DNA of 64,000 bases from Poronia punctata. Taxonomy: Eukaryota > Ascomycota > Sordariomycetes > Xylariales > Xylariaceae. The stretch lies in NCBI GenBank assembly GCA_022579005.1, contig MU401482.1:1-64000 (forward strand), written 5' to 3'. The first letter of the stretch is position 1. Each line of letters starts with the position of its first letter. The position numbers were made by a program, and so were the translations under genes. This document shows positions 50,062 to 60,964 of this stretch, piece by piece. Under the pieces are notes generated by a model. The model did not search any database, was not told the origin of the DNA, and saw nothing but the letters and a program-made list of their open reading frames with translations.

Positions 50062-51994
50062 ATGGGTGGAACATGGGAATCCCTATCGGCTAAAAAGCGT
50101 CAAGACCTCTTAAACTCGATCCCGGAAGAATGGCGAATACCAAGCGAACTTCTGCCCCCCGAATCTCAAAAGGACGTGACCGGGTTCCCGGAGAGTTCGG
50201 GATGGTTCACTCGGGAAGAGCTGGACATCACCAACTCGACAGCGACGGAATTACTCCCGAAACTAGCCAGTGGCGAGCTCAAGTCCGAGACCGTCACAAG
50301 GGCTTTTTGTAAACGGGCCGCTGCGGCTCATCAGTTGGTAAGTAATTTATTACATATATGAACCTATTAAAAAAAAAAAAAAAAAACCCCATATTTTTAT
50401 AATGAATGAAATAATGATGCTAAAAACGAGAATTAATTTTTTAAAAAAAAAATAAAACAAAAAAGACAAACTGTCTATCAGAAACATGTTTCGACCGCGC
50501 CATCTCCACCGCCAAAGCCCTAGACACCCACCTCTCCCAACCGGGCTCCAAACCCATCGGTCCCTTCCACGGCCTCCCCATCTCGATAAAGGACAACTTC
50601 CACATCCGCGGCCTGGACTCGACCGTCGGCTTCTCCTCGCACATCAACGACCCGGCCACCACCGACGCCGTCCTCGTGCAGCTCCTGGTCTCCGCCGGCG
50701 CGGTGGTCTACGTGAAGACCAACGTGCCCACCGCGATGATGATCGCCGAAAGCGTCAACAACGTCTTCGGCCGCACGGTGAACCCCCTCGACAGATCCCT
50801 CACGCCCGGCGGCTCGTCCGGCGGCGAATCGGCGCTCATCGCGTTCGGCGGGAGTCCGATCGGGGTGGGGACGGATATCGGCGGATCTTTAAGAATCCCG
50901 GCTGCTTGTACGGGGTTATTCACGATTCGACCTTCGTTCGGCAGGTTCCCCACCACGGGGTGTCGGTCGGGATTGCCGGGGCAAGAGGCCGTGCATTCGG
51001 TCAACGGCCCGCTTGCGCGCTCGTTGGATGATCTGGAGTACTATTGTAAAGCCGTGGTTGGTTCCGAACCGTGGCATCTCGACCCGCGATGCGTGCCTGT
51101 TCCTTGGAGAGGAGGAGACGGGGGGGTCTTGCTGCCGGAGAGGTTGCGGATTGCCGTCATGTGGCATGATGGGATTGTCGTGCCTACTCCGCCCGTGGCG
51201 CGCGCGCTTAGACATGCGGTGGGGAAGTTGAAAGCTGCGGGGCACGAGATGATCGATTGGTCGCCGGAGGATCAGGCCGAAGGCGCAAAGTTGTTGTTCA
51301 GAATGTTTGTTGCCGATGGCGGGAGGGCGATCTTCCGGGAACTGGAGAGGACGGGGGAACCGTTGAGGCCCGAGTTGGAGGGTTACGAGTCGGCAAAGGA
51401 GTTGGGCGCGTTGGAGTATTGGGGTTTACATCTGGAAAGACAGGAGTTTCAGAAACGGTATTTGGATAGGTGGAGGAATGCGGGTATCGATGCGATTTTG
51501 TGTCCTACTACGCCTTATACTAGTGTTGAGCATGGGAAGTTTAAGCATGGTATGTCTCTGTCCCGGCCTCTTTCTTTTTTTTTCTTTTTTTTTTCTTTTT
51601 TTGGGGCCAATATCTTTTTCATTTTTCCCATCCAGATTACCTAATGTAAATGCTAACATTGTGGATATTACAGTCGCTTACACGGGCGTCTTTAACGTGC
51701 TGGACTATGCCGCCATGTCATTCCCTACAGGATTAAGAGCGGAAAAGGAAAAGGATGTGTCGCTAGGGGATTCCTACGAACCATTAAGCGACACTGACAA
51801 GTTGGTCCAGAGCACATGTAAGCAGTGGAAACCCAAACTGTATAACTTGCGACCAGGTCTTGCTGATTACATGATTTTCAGATGACCCCGAGTCTGTACA
51901 CGGAATGCCGATCAATCTGCAATTAGTAGCCCAAAGAATGGAGGAGGAAAAGTGCATCAAGATGTGTAAAGTCGTCTTAGATGCTCTAGCATGA
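50062..51994 (+). CDS. Amidase-signature hydrolase
   Basis: This enzyme hydrolyses an amide to acid and ammonia. Exons 50062-50337, 50466-51549, 51674-51817 and 51882-51994 give 538 residues. All junctions are GT-AG. The Ser-cisSer-Lys triad is complete: Lys134 in SIKDN, Ser209 in PGGSSGGES and Ser233 in GVGTDIGGSLRIPA. The 75- and 24-residue spacings equal those of the fatty-acid amide hydrolase triad. The sequence AHQLTNCLSE across the first junction and HGMPINLQLVAQR near the C-terminus are typical of fungal acetamidase-like members. There is no signal peptide, so it is probably cytosolic. Its neighbours are a permease of the allantoate family and a Zn2Cys6 regulator, which fits use of an external amide as a nitrogen source. 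Confidence 0.92.
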
Positions 51995-52214
51995 CAAACA
52001 TGACATACAATGTCAAGTTGCTATGTTCTTGGGTTCACTTTCGGCCCTGATAAAACACAAACACCTGGCATCGTCTGCTATGATATGTTTATTTCCATCA
52101 TTTCATCATGGCCTCGATGCCTTTCTGGTACGCTAGCTCTCGGGATATAATAATATCCCCGCCCCACGAGAGCCATGAGATGAGCTGAGGATAGAGCGAT
52201 AAAACACTTCTTGT

Positions 52215-53720
52215 CTAGGCATAAGTGTAACAGAATGGCCCGTCAACAACACTGACCAACTCCTTGATCTTGTACTTGTCCTTTGCGACTGAACCTAGTT
52301 CTACTATATCATCCAGAGTTGCGTCCGCACCTCCGCCAAACATTGAACGTCCGCCCTACATATCCAGAGTTAGACGTATGTGACCGGACAAGAGGTACAA
52401 AGATGTTGTGGTAGACTCCGACTTACCGAAATGACTTGCTGTCGATTCTCGAGGTCCTGGATCTGCCATGTCGTCCAAGTGCGGTCAATCATTGCATGAT
52501 GCAAGACTGTTTGTAACATGCCACTATTAGCAAGAGAAAGACAAAGCCCGGAAAGGATAGAGTAAAGACGTACAGAAAGCCGGGTCGCCGGGAGAGGTGA
52601 AGAAATCACCGCCCGGATCTCCCGAGATGGTAAAGTGACCACCTCCATGGACACCCATGCCGCCGTTAGTAGTCGCCTGCATCGTGTCCTGGAAGCTCCT
52701 GATGTCACTTGTACCGCTGATGAGGCTCACGATGTCTTCGGTGCGCGTGTATCGTGACGACAGGTAGTTCGAGATGTCGCGTCGCAGGCACCGCGGGTTA
52801 TATCCGAAACCGTCGCTTTGGGGGTTGGATGGCGGTGCCGGTGAGATGACTGAGCTTACTGGGCTGGTATTGTTCGAGCAGGTTAGTTACCAATTTCCTT
52901 CCTTTCCCTCTAATCCTACTTGGGCTTGCACACTACTCACCCGAGGTTGACCGTGAAGCTGTGGCGCATGTAATTAGTCCTCATCTCTGTACTCGTAGAC
53001 GGTAGGGACGGCTTACTTCTTGAATGGTCCTTCTTGGACACATCCGCCGCCGTTGCCTGGGGGAGACACGGTCGAATTGTGATCGATATACTCGCCGTTG
53101 CCGCTCATGCTGGTGTCGCTTCCGTCAAAGATGGGAGAGCTCTCGGGATCGTCTGCCCATCTTCCCCAGTCCCAGTACGGCTGCGTGCCATTATAACCGC
53201 ACTCGTTTCGGAGCACCTGTTCGTAGGCCCACGTGTAGTATCGGTGCCATGATAGAAAGTTTCCCTGCTACCGGTTAGGAAATCGACCTGGCTAAGCGGA
53301 AAGTCGGGGGAGGCGTGCTGTGCCGTGAATACTCAAGGTTTGGTTCATGTGTTCGGCCACAAAGTCGTCGTAGCGCGTCTTGGCTCCCGGGATCTTCTCC
53401 GGATCCAGCTTCGATGGCGAGTTGGTGACGCACAAGACGGCCTTGATATACGCTTTTCTTTCTGCCGCACTCAGATCGCCCCTATGAAGGAGGGATGCTC
53501 TCTTAGCAAGTAAAATACGGGTGTGTGCCTCGAGGCGGGCCACTTACCATTCCCGTCGGACTTGTAGTTTGTCTTTGGTACATGTCGTCGACTTGGCTAG
53601 TTGGGCTTCTAGCGCTGGGTTCCCTTGATCCCAGAGATCCGACACCGCATCACCGTAAACGGAGGCGGCAAGCAAGAGTAAGTTGAGGAACAGCATCACA
53701 AATCCCTTAGCGCCCGCCAT
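52215..53720 (-). CDS. Secreted tyrosinase-family copper oxidase
   Basis: This is a type-3 copper protein that would oxidise phenols or catechols. I join 53720-53548, 53481-53319, 53264-53017, 52958-52941, 52863-52574, 52506-52427 and 52355-52215 (370 residues). A signal peptide covers about 1-23 (MLFLNLLLLAASVYG). Copper A histidines are H102, H110 and H119 in IHGTGNFLSWHRYY. Copper B histidines are H273, H277 and H300 in GVHGGGHF and AFFLHHAMIDRTW. Two oddities: intron 2 starts with GC rather than GT, and exon 4 is only 18 nt. Frame and motifs both require these choices. The protein stops soon after copper B, so it lacks the long C-terminal shielding domain of classical melanin tyrosinases. 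Confidence 0.87.
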
Positions 53721-54959
53721 ATTGGGTCATAGTTGGCTGCAGTTAGGGGGGTTGCGCAAGCCTAGAATTCCAAGATGCCACAGCTGGACCACCGCCTTCT
53801 TTATGTCTTTTCTCCTCCTTTCTCTCTTTTCCAGCCGGAGCCTCGCCCGCCAGAACCCGCCTCATATTGCCGAAAAAAGAGGAAACTCTATATTCTCAGA
53901 GGTTATCGTTTCGGAACGGAACAAACGGCCGGAAGGGGACCATCTACATGCCACCGTTAGGTGCAGCACTGGTAACAGTGGTAAGCAATGTTGCACCTTG
54001 GCATTCCGAGGAGGACCCACGGATCGGGACCATTTTTATCCACTTATGGATAGCTGCAGCCAGCAAGGCAATCTAAGAGATGACATTAATCTACCGAAAA
54101 CAAGCTGAGCTTGAGACATTTTCAGATGGGGAAGCCCTAACGAGGAAAAAAGCGGCGAGGCCACTATGGATTCTGCATTGTCTCCAGTAGCTTGGGACCC
54201 TGCCTAATTTACCCGTGCCAATCAGCCTTATCCCAAGTCTAAAATGTGGGCGGCGCTACTTGTTGACACTTTGTTCGGCCGCAGCTGATAGAACTCATCC
54301 TATAGCATCAGCTGGTCCCTCGGCAGTTGACGGCGTAAGCTAGTTATGAATAGGCGGTAGACGACGCCTTCCACGGGTTCCTCAAGTTGTTTATTTTTCA
54401 CGCCATTCACGCCCATCCGCATGCCCAGCCAGTGTCCGTGTGATCGAGAGGACGAGGGTCCAGGGTCGGGCTGCTGCTGCCGCTGCTGCCAAGAGGCGAG
54501 CTAGCCCAAAAACATATCGCCAGTTTTGCCCTTCTCAATCTCAAAGATTCGAGAATTCGAAGCCAGGATATCATAACAGACAGCCGGCACCCCGCGCGGC
54601 CCGCCTCTTATCTGTCTGCTGTACGTTGTACGTGTATGTCGTCGTTGATGCTCAAAGGCCGTGCCGAGCACCGAGTTGAGTAATTTTGGTAGCAAATCTC
54701 CCAAGGGTGGATCATTCTCTCACTGTGGAATGTGGACTCGGCCGGCAGGAGGGCCCGGATTCCCTTTTCTTGCACGACCTCATGGCCAAGACGTTTCGCC
54801 GTCCACCGCTTTGTCCCCGCGCTAACTATATTAATATGCGATTCATCCCACGGCAAGTCGTAAAACGTTGTTTTAACCTTTTTAGCGACTTCGTGAGCAT
54901 CGACGCCAAGCAACGGACCAAGGGCATAACTTGAGCAACGAATCATCGCCTTGTCGATT
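53721..54959. other. 1.2-kb intergenic region
   Basis: It contains the tyrosinase promoter and the 3' flank of the next gene. A minus-strand open frame at 54608-55021 overlaps the 3' end of that gene and looks fortuitous. A GCT-rich patch near 54470-54490 is the only simple repeat noticed. Confidence 0.5.
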
Positions 54960-56881
54960 TCAATCTTCATCCATGGCGTCACCGCCTGCTCGCGACACGA
55001 AGTTGCTTTGGATAGCTTCACCGAGCCAAGTGAGCCTCGAACTTGACGATGCCAAAACAGCTCTCGCTTCCGCCTCTGGACCCTTGGAGGGCCTAGGTCG
55101 GCTGCGAGACTTTCTTTTATCTATTTTGTCTTGTCTTGCTTGGATCCCCTTGTTCACGGCATCCATCAGGTTGTCACTGAAGTCGTCGCCCTCGCTTCCG
55201 TGCTGCAAGATGATCATCACCAAGTTTTCTAATAAGAGTGACATCTTTGCATTGTCAACGGCCTCGATCGTGTTGGCAGGATAAGGTAGGAAACAGCGTT
55301 CGAGTATGACAGGGGAAATCCCTCCCTGGTTTGCTCTTGTCCGATCGACCTTCTCCGGTTTCAGTGCGTTGGCCGGTATGAGTAGGGAGAGGACGCATTG
55401 CAAAACTTCTATCTGCTGGGGCACTAGTAGTGCCGAGGTCGTAGTGTTGATGAACGAGGCGAAGACAGCTAGAGGCAAATCCCTTATTTTCCACGCGAAT
55501 TTCTCATAGAGACTCGCGATCTCGATGGGTGAATCTTTTCCTAGGTTATAACAGAGGTAGGAAAGCTAGAAATAATAGAATGAGCAGGTCGTGGGCGAAG
55601 GGTACGTTGGGATGGATTGTATTAGATGACTTACCAAGGAAAACAGACGTTGGCGCAGTGGTATCGTCTCGACAAATGCAGCCTCCAGTACTTGTTCCTC
55701 TACCGTCTCTGCTCGTCTCCTCTCCTTGTGAGGTGTTGGCGGCTCCGAGGCTTGCGAGGATGGTACCGACTCATCGTCTAAATACCCACCATAGTGGCCC
55801 TGATCGATGTTTACCGACTCTCGCTTCCGTTTGTTGGCGGCATGATGCAATTTGCTCTTGTATTCTCTCGGCCAGATCTCTTGAAAGACAGAGGTTGCCG
55901 CTGCACTGCCATCCGCGAATATTGCTCTCATCATCCACGTGAGCACATCGGCTGTTCGTCCCGATCGTTGTGTGAGGTATAAAGCGAGGATGGATTCTCC
56001 AAGGGCCGACTCGTTCTTTTCGCCTGCTTCCTCGTCCAGTCGATGTCTTTCGTACAAGTCGTGTTCCATTATATCCACCATAAACTCGACCCAGCGTCTC
56101 CACCATTTCCATCGCTCCGGGTATATGACACTGCAATTGAAAGCCCATCCCAGCACTCTGAAGAAATCCCGTCCACGTTGCCAGACACTGTCGCTTCCGA
56201 ACCGCGGCATTAAGCGCACCAGGCCGCGCTCGTCTGCATCCGAGGTTTGGTGGTCCGACGGCGGCGAATCTCGGTCGAATATGGACGTCGCATCACTGTT
56301 GAAAAGGATGGCCTCTTTAAACCGAGCGTTGATTGGCCCAAATACGGCGAGTACATCTCGTAGATAAACCAAAGACTGAAGGCTAATTCCGGGCCAGTCT
56401 GGTTCCTTCGGTCGGGTGGTGAAGTCTGGATGGATGGTGAGGGAGAAGAGGAGGGCTATCTGGCTCGGTGGCGGGCAATAGGCTGGTTCACGGCAATTCG
56501 GAGGCCGGGTTGATAGGAGGTTTGCAAGAAATGAGATGGCTTGCCGCGCTGTGGGAAGAATGAAGCGTTCAGCACAAACAGCTACCACGACATATGATGT
56601 CAGGGTCGGGGATCGGCCGACATACGAAGTGCCTCTTCCAAGTATACTCGAGTGTGCTCTCTCAAGTCGGGTGGCAATGGTTTAGCCACATAGTATTGTG
56701 GCAATCCCGCATCAGATGGGTCGTCGTCGCGCTCGTCTTCGGCAGCACTAGGACTGTTGTCGGAATACGTGATCACTTCTTGTTGTATACCGTTGGGGGA
56801 TTCGGCAGCGGTGGCAAAAGAAGTATGTGAGTCTGTAGTATCCAAAGATGAGAGAGGCGACGAGGTTAATTTTGGTGGCAT
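54960..56881 (-). CDS. Conserved-looking fungal protein of unknown function
   Basis: Exons 56881-56626, 56548-55635 and 55565-54960 give 591 residues. Both introns are GT-AG (GTATGT...CACAG and GTAAGT...TCTAG) and all junctions keep frame. I do not recognise the family. The N-terminus (1-60) is Ser/Thr/Asp-rich and disordered. The middle is helical and Trp-rich, for example FRVLGWAFNCSVIYPERWKW, with an ERRRAETVEEQ linker near residue 380. The C-terminal third is a helical domain, followed by a basic segment KRKSRSRPRPSKG and an acidic DAMDED end. No signal peptide or membrane segment is seen, so it is probably nuclear or cytosolic. An in-frame ATG at 57028 would extend it by 49 residues, but the chosen ATG begins the better-composed sequence. 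Confidence 0.75.
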
Positions 56882-58728
56882 CTCGGAGGTGGAGGTTTCG
56901 GGATCGCGGCGCGGCTCAAAGTTGGAGTGAGTCGCGTCTAGAAGTTGACGGGCAACCCAGGACTCATTGTGATCGTGCCCCAATATGGTACCTATTCGCG
57001 AGGCAAAGATTAGGATGCCCCAAACCACTGGGTTAATCGGTTCTGTAATGGGGTAGGCGCTGTGGATAATTGAGGCTAGCAGCTAACGGTTAGTGTTGTT
57101 TGTGGGGGTTAGGTAAAGTAGGTACCTAAGTAAGTACCTAGTGGTGGAACGGTCCCGCGGGGGTCAGACCGTCATAAGCACTATATCTGCACGTCGAGTG
57201 TTTCTACAATCTGTAAAGCCGTCCAATATTAAAACTTTGATAATACAGCCGACCAATCCTTCAAGGATAACAATTAATGTACCCCAAACAGCTCCAACAT
57301 CATACTCGTATCTCTCGAGAAAATAACCTTTGTTCCCAGTTCAAGGTACCTATTTATACAAGCTGGCCAAAAGTTGGGGAGCGTTGGAGATAGATGAAGC
57401 TGTCCCGGCTGTTTCGAGGTACAGCACGAGGGACTCTGTAGCCCAAGTAAGTACCTACTTATCCTAGCATCGTAAGGAAAGCTGTCCCGTTAAGGCGTCT
57501 ACAAATGCCGACATCCACGACAAATATTGTGTAAGGGATAAAATATAAAAACAATGTTAATAAAGTGGCGGCTATTAGCTGTCCTAGTACAGTACTCGTA
57601 TGTCATGTACTCGTATGTCGTTTAAAATCACCGTCTTTCTTTGTCATACTATTACATACCTATCTTGTAGTCCATCGTAGGTGATACGTCTTATGTGATT
57701 TCAAATAAAGATACCAGTCTTTTCTCCAGAGGAATCAACCCAGCAAGGATTTTACTGTGCAATAATTGTTTCAAGCGTCCGGAGAAGCAATATATAGCAA
57801 GCGGTTGTGTTAGTTAGATACATAAGTTTGGTACATGTGGAATGTATAATTAAGACGGTGCATTTACGGTGTGCTGCGTTTTACCTGTTCTCTACTCGTA
57901 CATCAAATAGGGGCAGACTTTATACAAGTACAATAATGGTGGTGTAGGTACATGTAGTTAATAATGTTTATATCCCAGATCCCAGCGACGTCTTCAAAGT
58001 GCATTCACAGAGAAATAAAATGTTTAGGCCAAATACAAAGACTACGTTTACATATAAGGTAGTGTTTATATAGGTAATAATTATGAATTATCTGAGATGG
58101 GGTTGTCACAGAAGCTTAAAACCTCGGTGTAGGAATGGGATGTGCCAAAAGCGATCATAAGTGGCATACTATACAACCGTCTGCGGTTTAGTATATAAAT
58201 GACTTTATATCTTGACGTCGAAGTGTTGTGGTATCAAAAAAGTTGACCGTACCATATAGGTATATGTAAAGGAAGAGACCCAGCTCTTGCAGTACAAGGT
58301 TTGTTTTTTCAAGAATATTAGTAGTAGTGAGTGGCGTCAGGAACCTGCCAGACAGGTTACTTTGCCGGGTATTCCGTTCAACAATATAGGAAAGATGGAC
58401 AACTTTGTCTGCGCCTTCTTTCTCGTCGTAATGAAAAGGTTTTTGTCCCAATTTATATCCCAACGATTGTAAAGTTTTAAAAGCAAAAGGCCGCTCCCTG
58501 TTCCTAGACCAAGGTAATTATGGACTTGCCGATATTTTCTTCCGAGTTTTTGAGGAACCCGCCATCTTAGCCCTGTCCGTTCGCTTCGAATGTATACCCA
58601 GAAAGGCTAGAATTCTGAAACAGGTTGATGAAAAGCATGGGTGAAAAGTCGGCCGTTATTCCTTCGTATCCTATGTCATCCGTTCTTTCCATATCGCACA
58701 AGCCTTCACAGATTCACAGAGACCAGTC
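56882..58728. other. 1.8-kb intergenic region
   Basis: No gene is recognised. AT-leaning spacer from 57470 to 58500 carries many TACTCGTA and GTACATGTAG words. The right-hand end is the 3' flank of the second Zn2Cys6 regulator. Confidence 0.5.
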
Positions 58729-60964
58729 TCACGACGGTGGCAGGACCGACTCTGGAGCCGCGGGCAGCAAGTTGATCTCCGACATGATACCCTCATCCGC
58801 TGACATGGTGCTCATAATCTCTTCCTGCGTGAGCCCGACCCAGAAGTTCGGGTTGGTTTGCTGTGCCTTGCGGCTACGGTAAATCTCCTGCGCCACACCC
58901 TTGACTTGGGAACCGGCGGTTGAGGCGGCCCTCCAGACGCCGCTCAGTTTGTTGAGAGCGCCGATGTTGAGCCGTATCTGCTGTCGTAGGTCGTCCTCGT
59001 CATGGATAAAGTATAACGCCCATTTGCTGAGGTGCACAATCGAAGACAGCGTCAGCACGCAGGTGAAGAAATGCGTGTGGCTCGTTATCGGCACGTTGTA
59101 AGTGACCATCTTGCTGATCTCGCACGCGGCCGTGATAATATGTCGCGTATGCAGGTTGAAGTTGTCCCCGCTATCTACGGCGCGGTGTGGCGCGCAGGCC
59201 GTCACATCACGCGCGGGTGACGAGTCCAGTTGAGAGAGCGGTTGGTGTAATATGATGGAGCATCTGCATGTCAGAGGGGTTAGTGCTGACACGCGGCGTA
59301 AGAAATCCGATACGATGGGGGCTCAAAAAAACCGGACGATGGTAGGTTAGGGCTAGGGTTTGTGATGGGCATAATAATGTCAGCGGGTTTCTTACGCATG
59401 ATTGATCATAAATGCTTGGAACATCATCTCATCCAGCCGGCCGTCTTTGTCCAGGCAGTCCTTCTTCGATTTCGGCAGATGCAACCTCCAATTTGATAGG
59501 AGTGACTCGATTTTATCGACGCTCTCCTCGGGAGAAAGACCGCTGTTGGGCAGGCGCATCATCCGGCCAAGGTTCGTAATCGAGGCTACGCGGTAAGCGA
59601 ATGAGGAGAACGTCCGTTCTTCGCCCGTGAAGATCTGGTCGTCGAAATCTTCCAGATACATCGGTCGGGGGATCTTCTACAAAGGGTGTTAGCTCTCCGT
59701 TTGTGTCCTCCAGAGCACCGAGACACCGTTCCACCGGTCCTTACCCCTGAGAGATATTCATGCTCCTCGCAAGGGAGCCCGACGTCTGCCACGATATCGT
59801 ACAAGAGAAAATTCGTCTGTCGGTGAACGCCGGCAATCATGCCATCGACGACGAACAAGTCCCACCACGTCCGCCGCCAGCTTTCCTCCATTCTCGGGTT
59901 TCCACAGCCATATGTCGTGGCATAGGCTCGGGTATACAGACCAGTTTCCATAGCCACTCGCTCGGCATCCGACAGGATCTCTCTCGCCTTCTCGTTCTGT
60001 CGACAGCCGTCGAGGCCGACAATGGCGATAATCATGGCCTGCACTAGGAATCCATCTTTCCGCACATCTGGAGCGTAGAGGAGTCGCATGGTTTCCTCGA
60101 AGAAGGTGGCACGAGCTGGGCCGACTTCGATATATAAAGAGCCGACCCATCGCATTGCCGCTAGGAGATGCTCGATATTCCTCTCCTTGGCGATTTTCGT
60201 GATGTGTGCCTTGGGAAGAACAGAAGGATGACCAGGGTAGAAGTAGTAGTAAAACGCATCGATGCACTGCTCAGGGATGGATTTAGGTGGCGGCGGCTGG
60301 GCATTGGCCGGGACCATGGCTCCATTCGCGCTGTTCAGATACGGAGTCCGATACAATTGAAGAGTATTGGGAACCGGAGTTCCCACAAACGGCGATAGTG
60401 GACTTTCCGGGACGGACAAAGCTGGATTGAAAGTCGGCAAAGTCGGGGGAGGCGCACCGACCCGCGCACCCAACAACATGGGGCAGCTCTCGCCGCCGCC
60501 ACCAGCAGAAGGGGGCGAATCTGAAGCATGCCGTTTGTTGGGGTTGGCCGTGGAATTCTTCCTCGGGCCTTTGTAGCCGCGGCGTGAAGCTACGTAGACA
60601 CATTCCGAGCTTGATGATTGGCAACGCGAGCAAGGATTGGAACCGTCGCATTTGAGATGTTTGGCTCTCTTTAGCGAGCAAGAACAAAGACTGGGCGTCA
60701 GCGCGACGGCGCCCTCATTAAAACATGCGACTGGGGACTCAACGCGAGGCTACTTACACAAGCAAGGCAAGCTGCCGGGACAGTCTGGGTAGAACCCCGC
60801 GAATCACTACCTGGTGGTGAGATGGCCGGCGTCGTCTGGTGAGCCGACATATTCGAGGGTATCACAGGTGCATACAATTCAGGGGAAGAATGCGACGACG
60901 AATCTACCACGCCCGACCACTCCATTGCGGCTTTAGTACTGAGCCCAGTGGGTTTCGATAGCAT
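58729..60964 (-). CDS. Zn2Cys6 transcription factor, second in window
   Basis: Exons 60964-60758, 60668-59745, 59676-59396 and 59263-58729 give 648 residues, all junctions GT-AG. The zinc cluster is split by intron 1: AACLAC ends exon 1 and RAKHLKCDGSNPCSRC begins exon 2. Its six cysteines are at 66, 69, 76, 82, 85 and 92 (spacing 2-6-5-2-6). A Pro/Ser-rich linker leads to a regulatory domain with AFYYYFYPGHPSVLP, SWRRTWWDLFVVDGMIAG and KIPRPMYLEDFDD; the last is completed by splicing. The C-terminal half is helical. It would bind CGG-type DNA sites in the nucleus. No obvious target cluster adjoins it; the nearest neighbour is the unknown gene ending at 54960. The first ATG was chosen; another at residue 14 is possible. 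Confidence 0.88.

Noticed and set aside
54608..55021. 137-codon minus-strand frame at the end of the unknown gene
   Set aside because: It overlaps the last exon in another frame and its 3' region, and its composition is poor.
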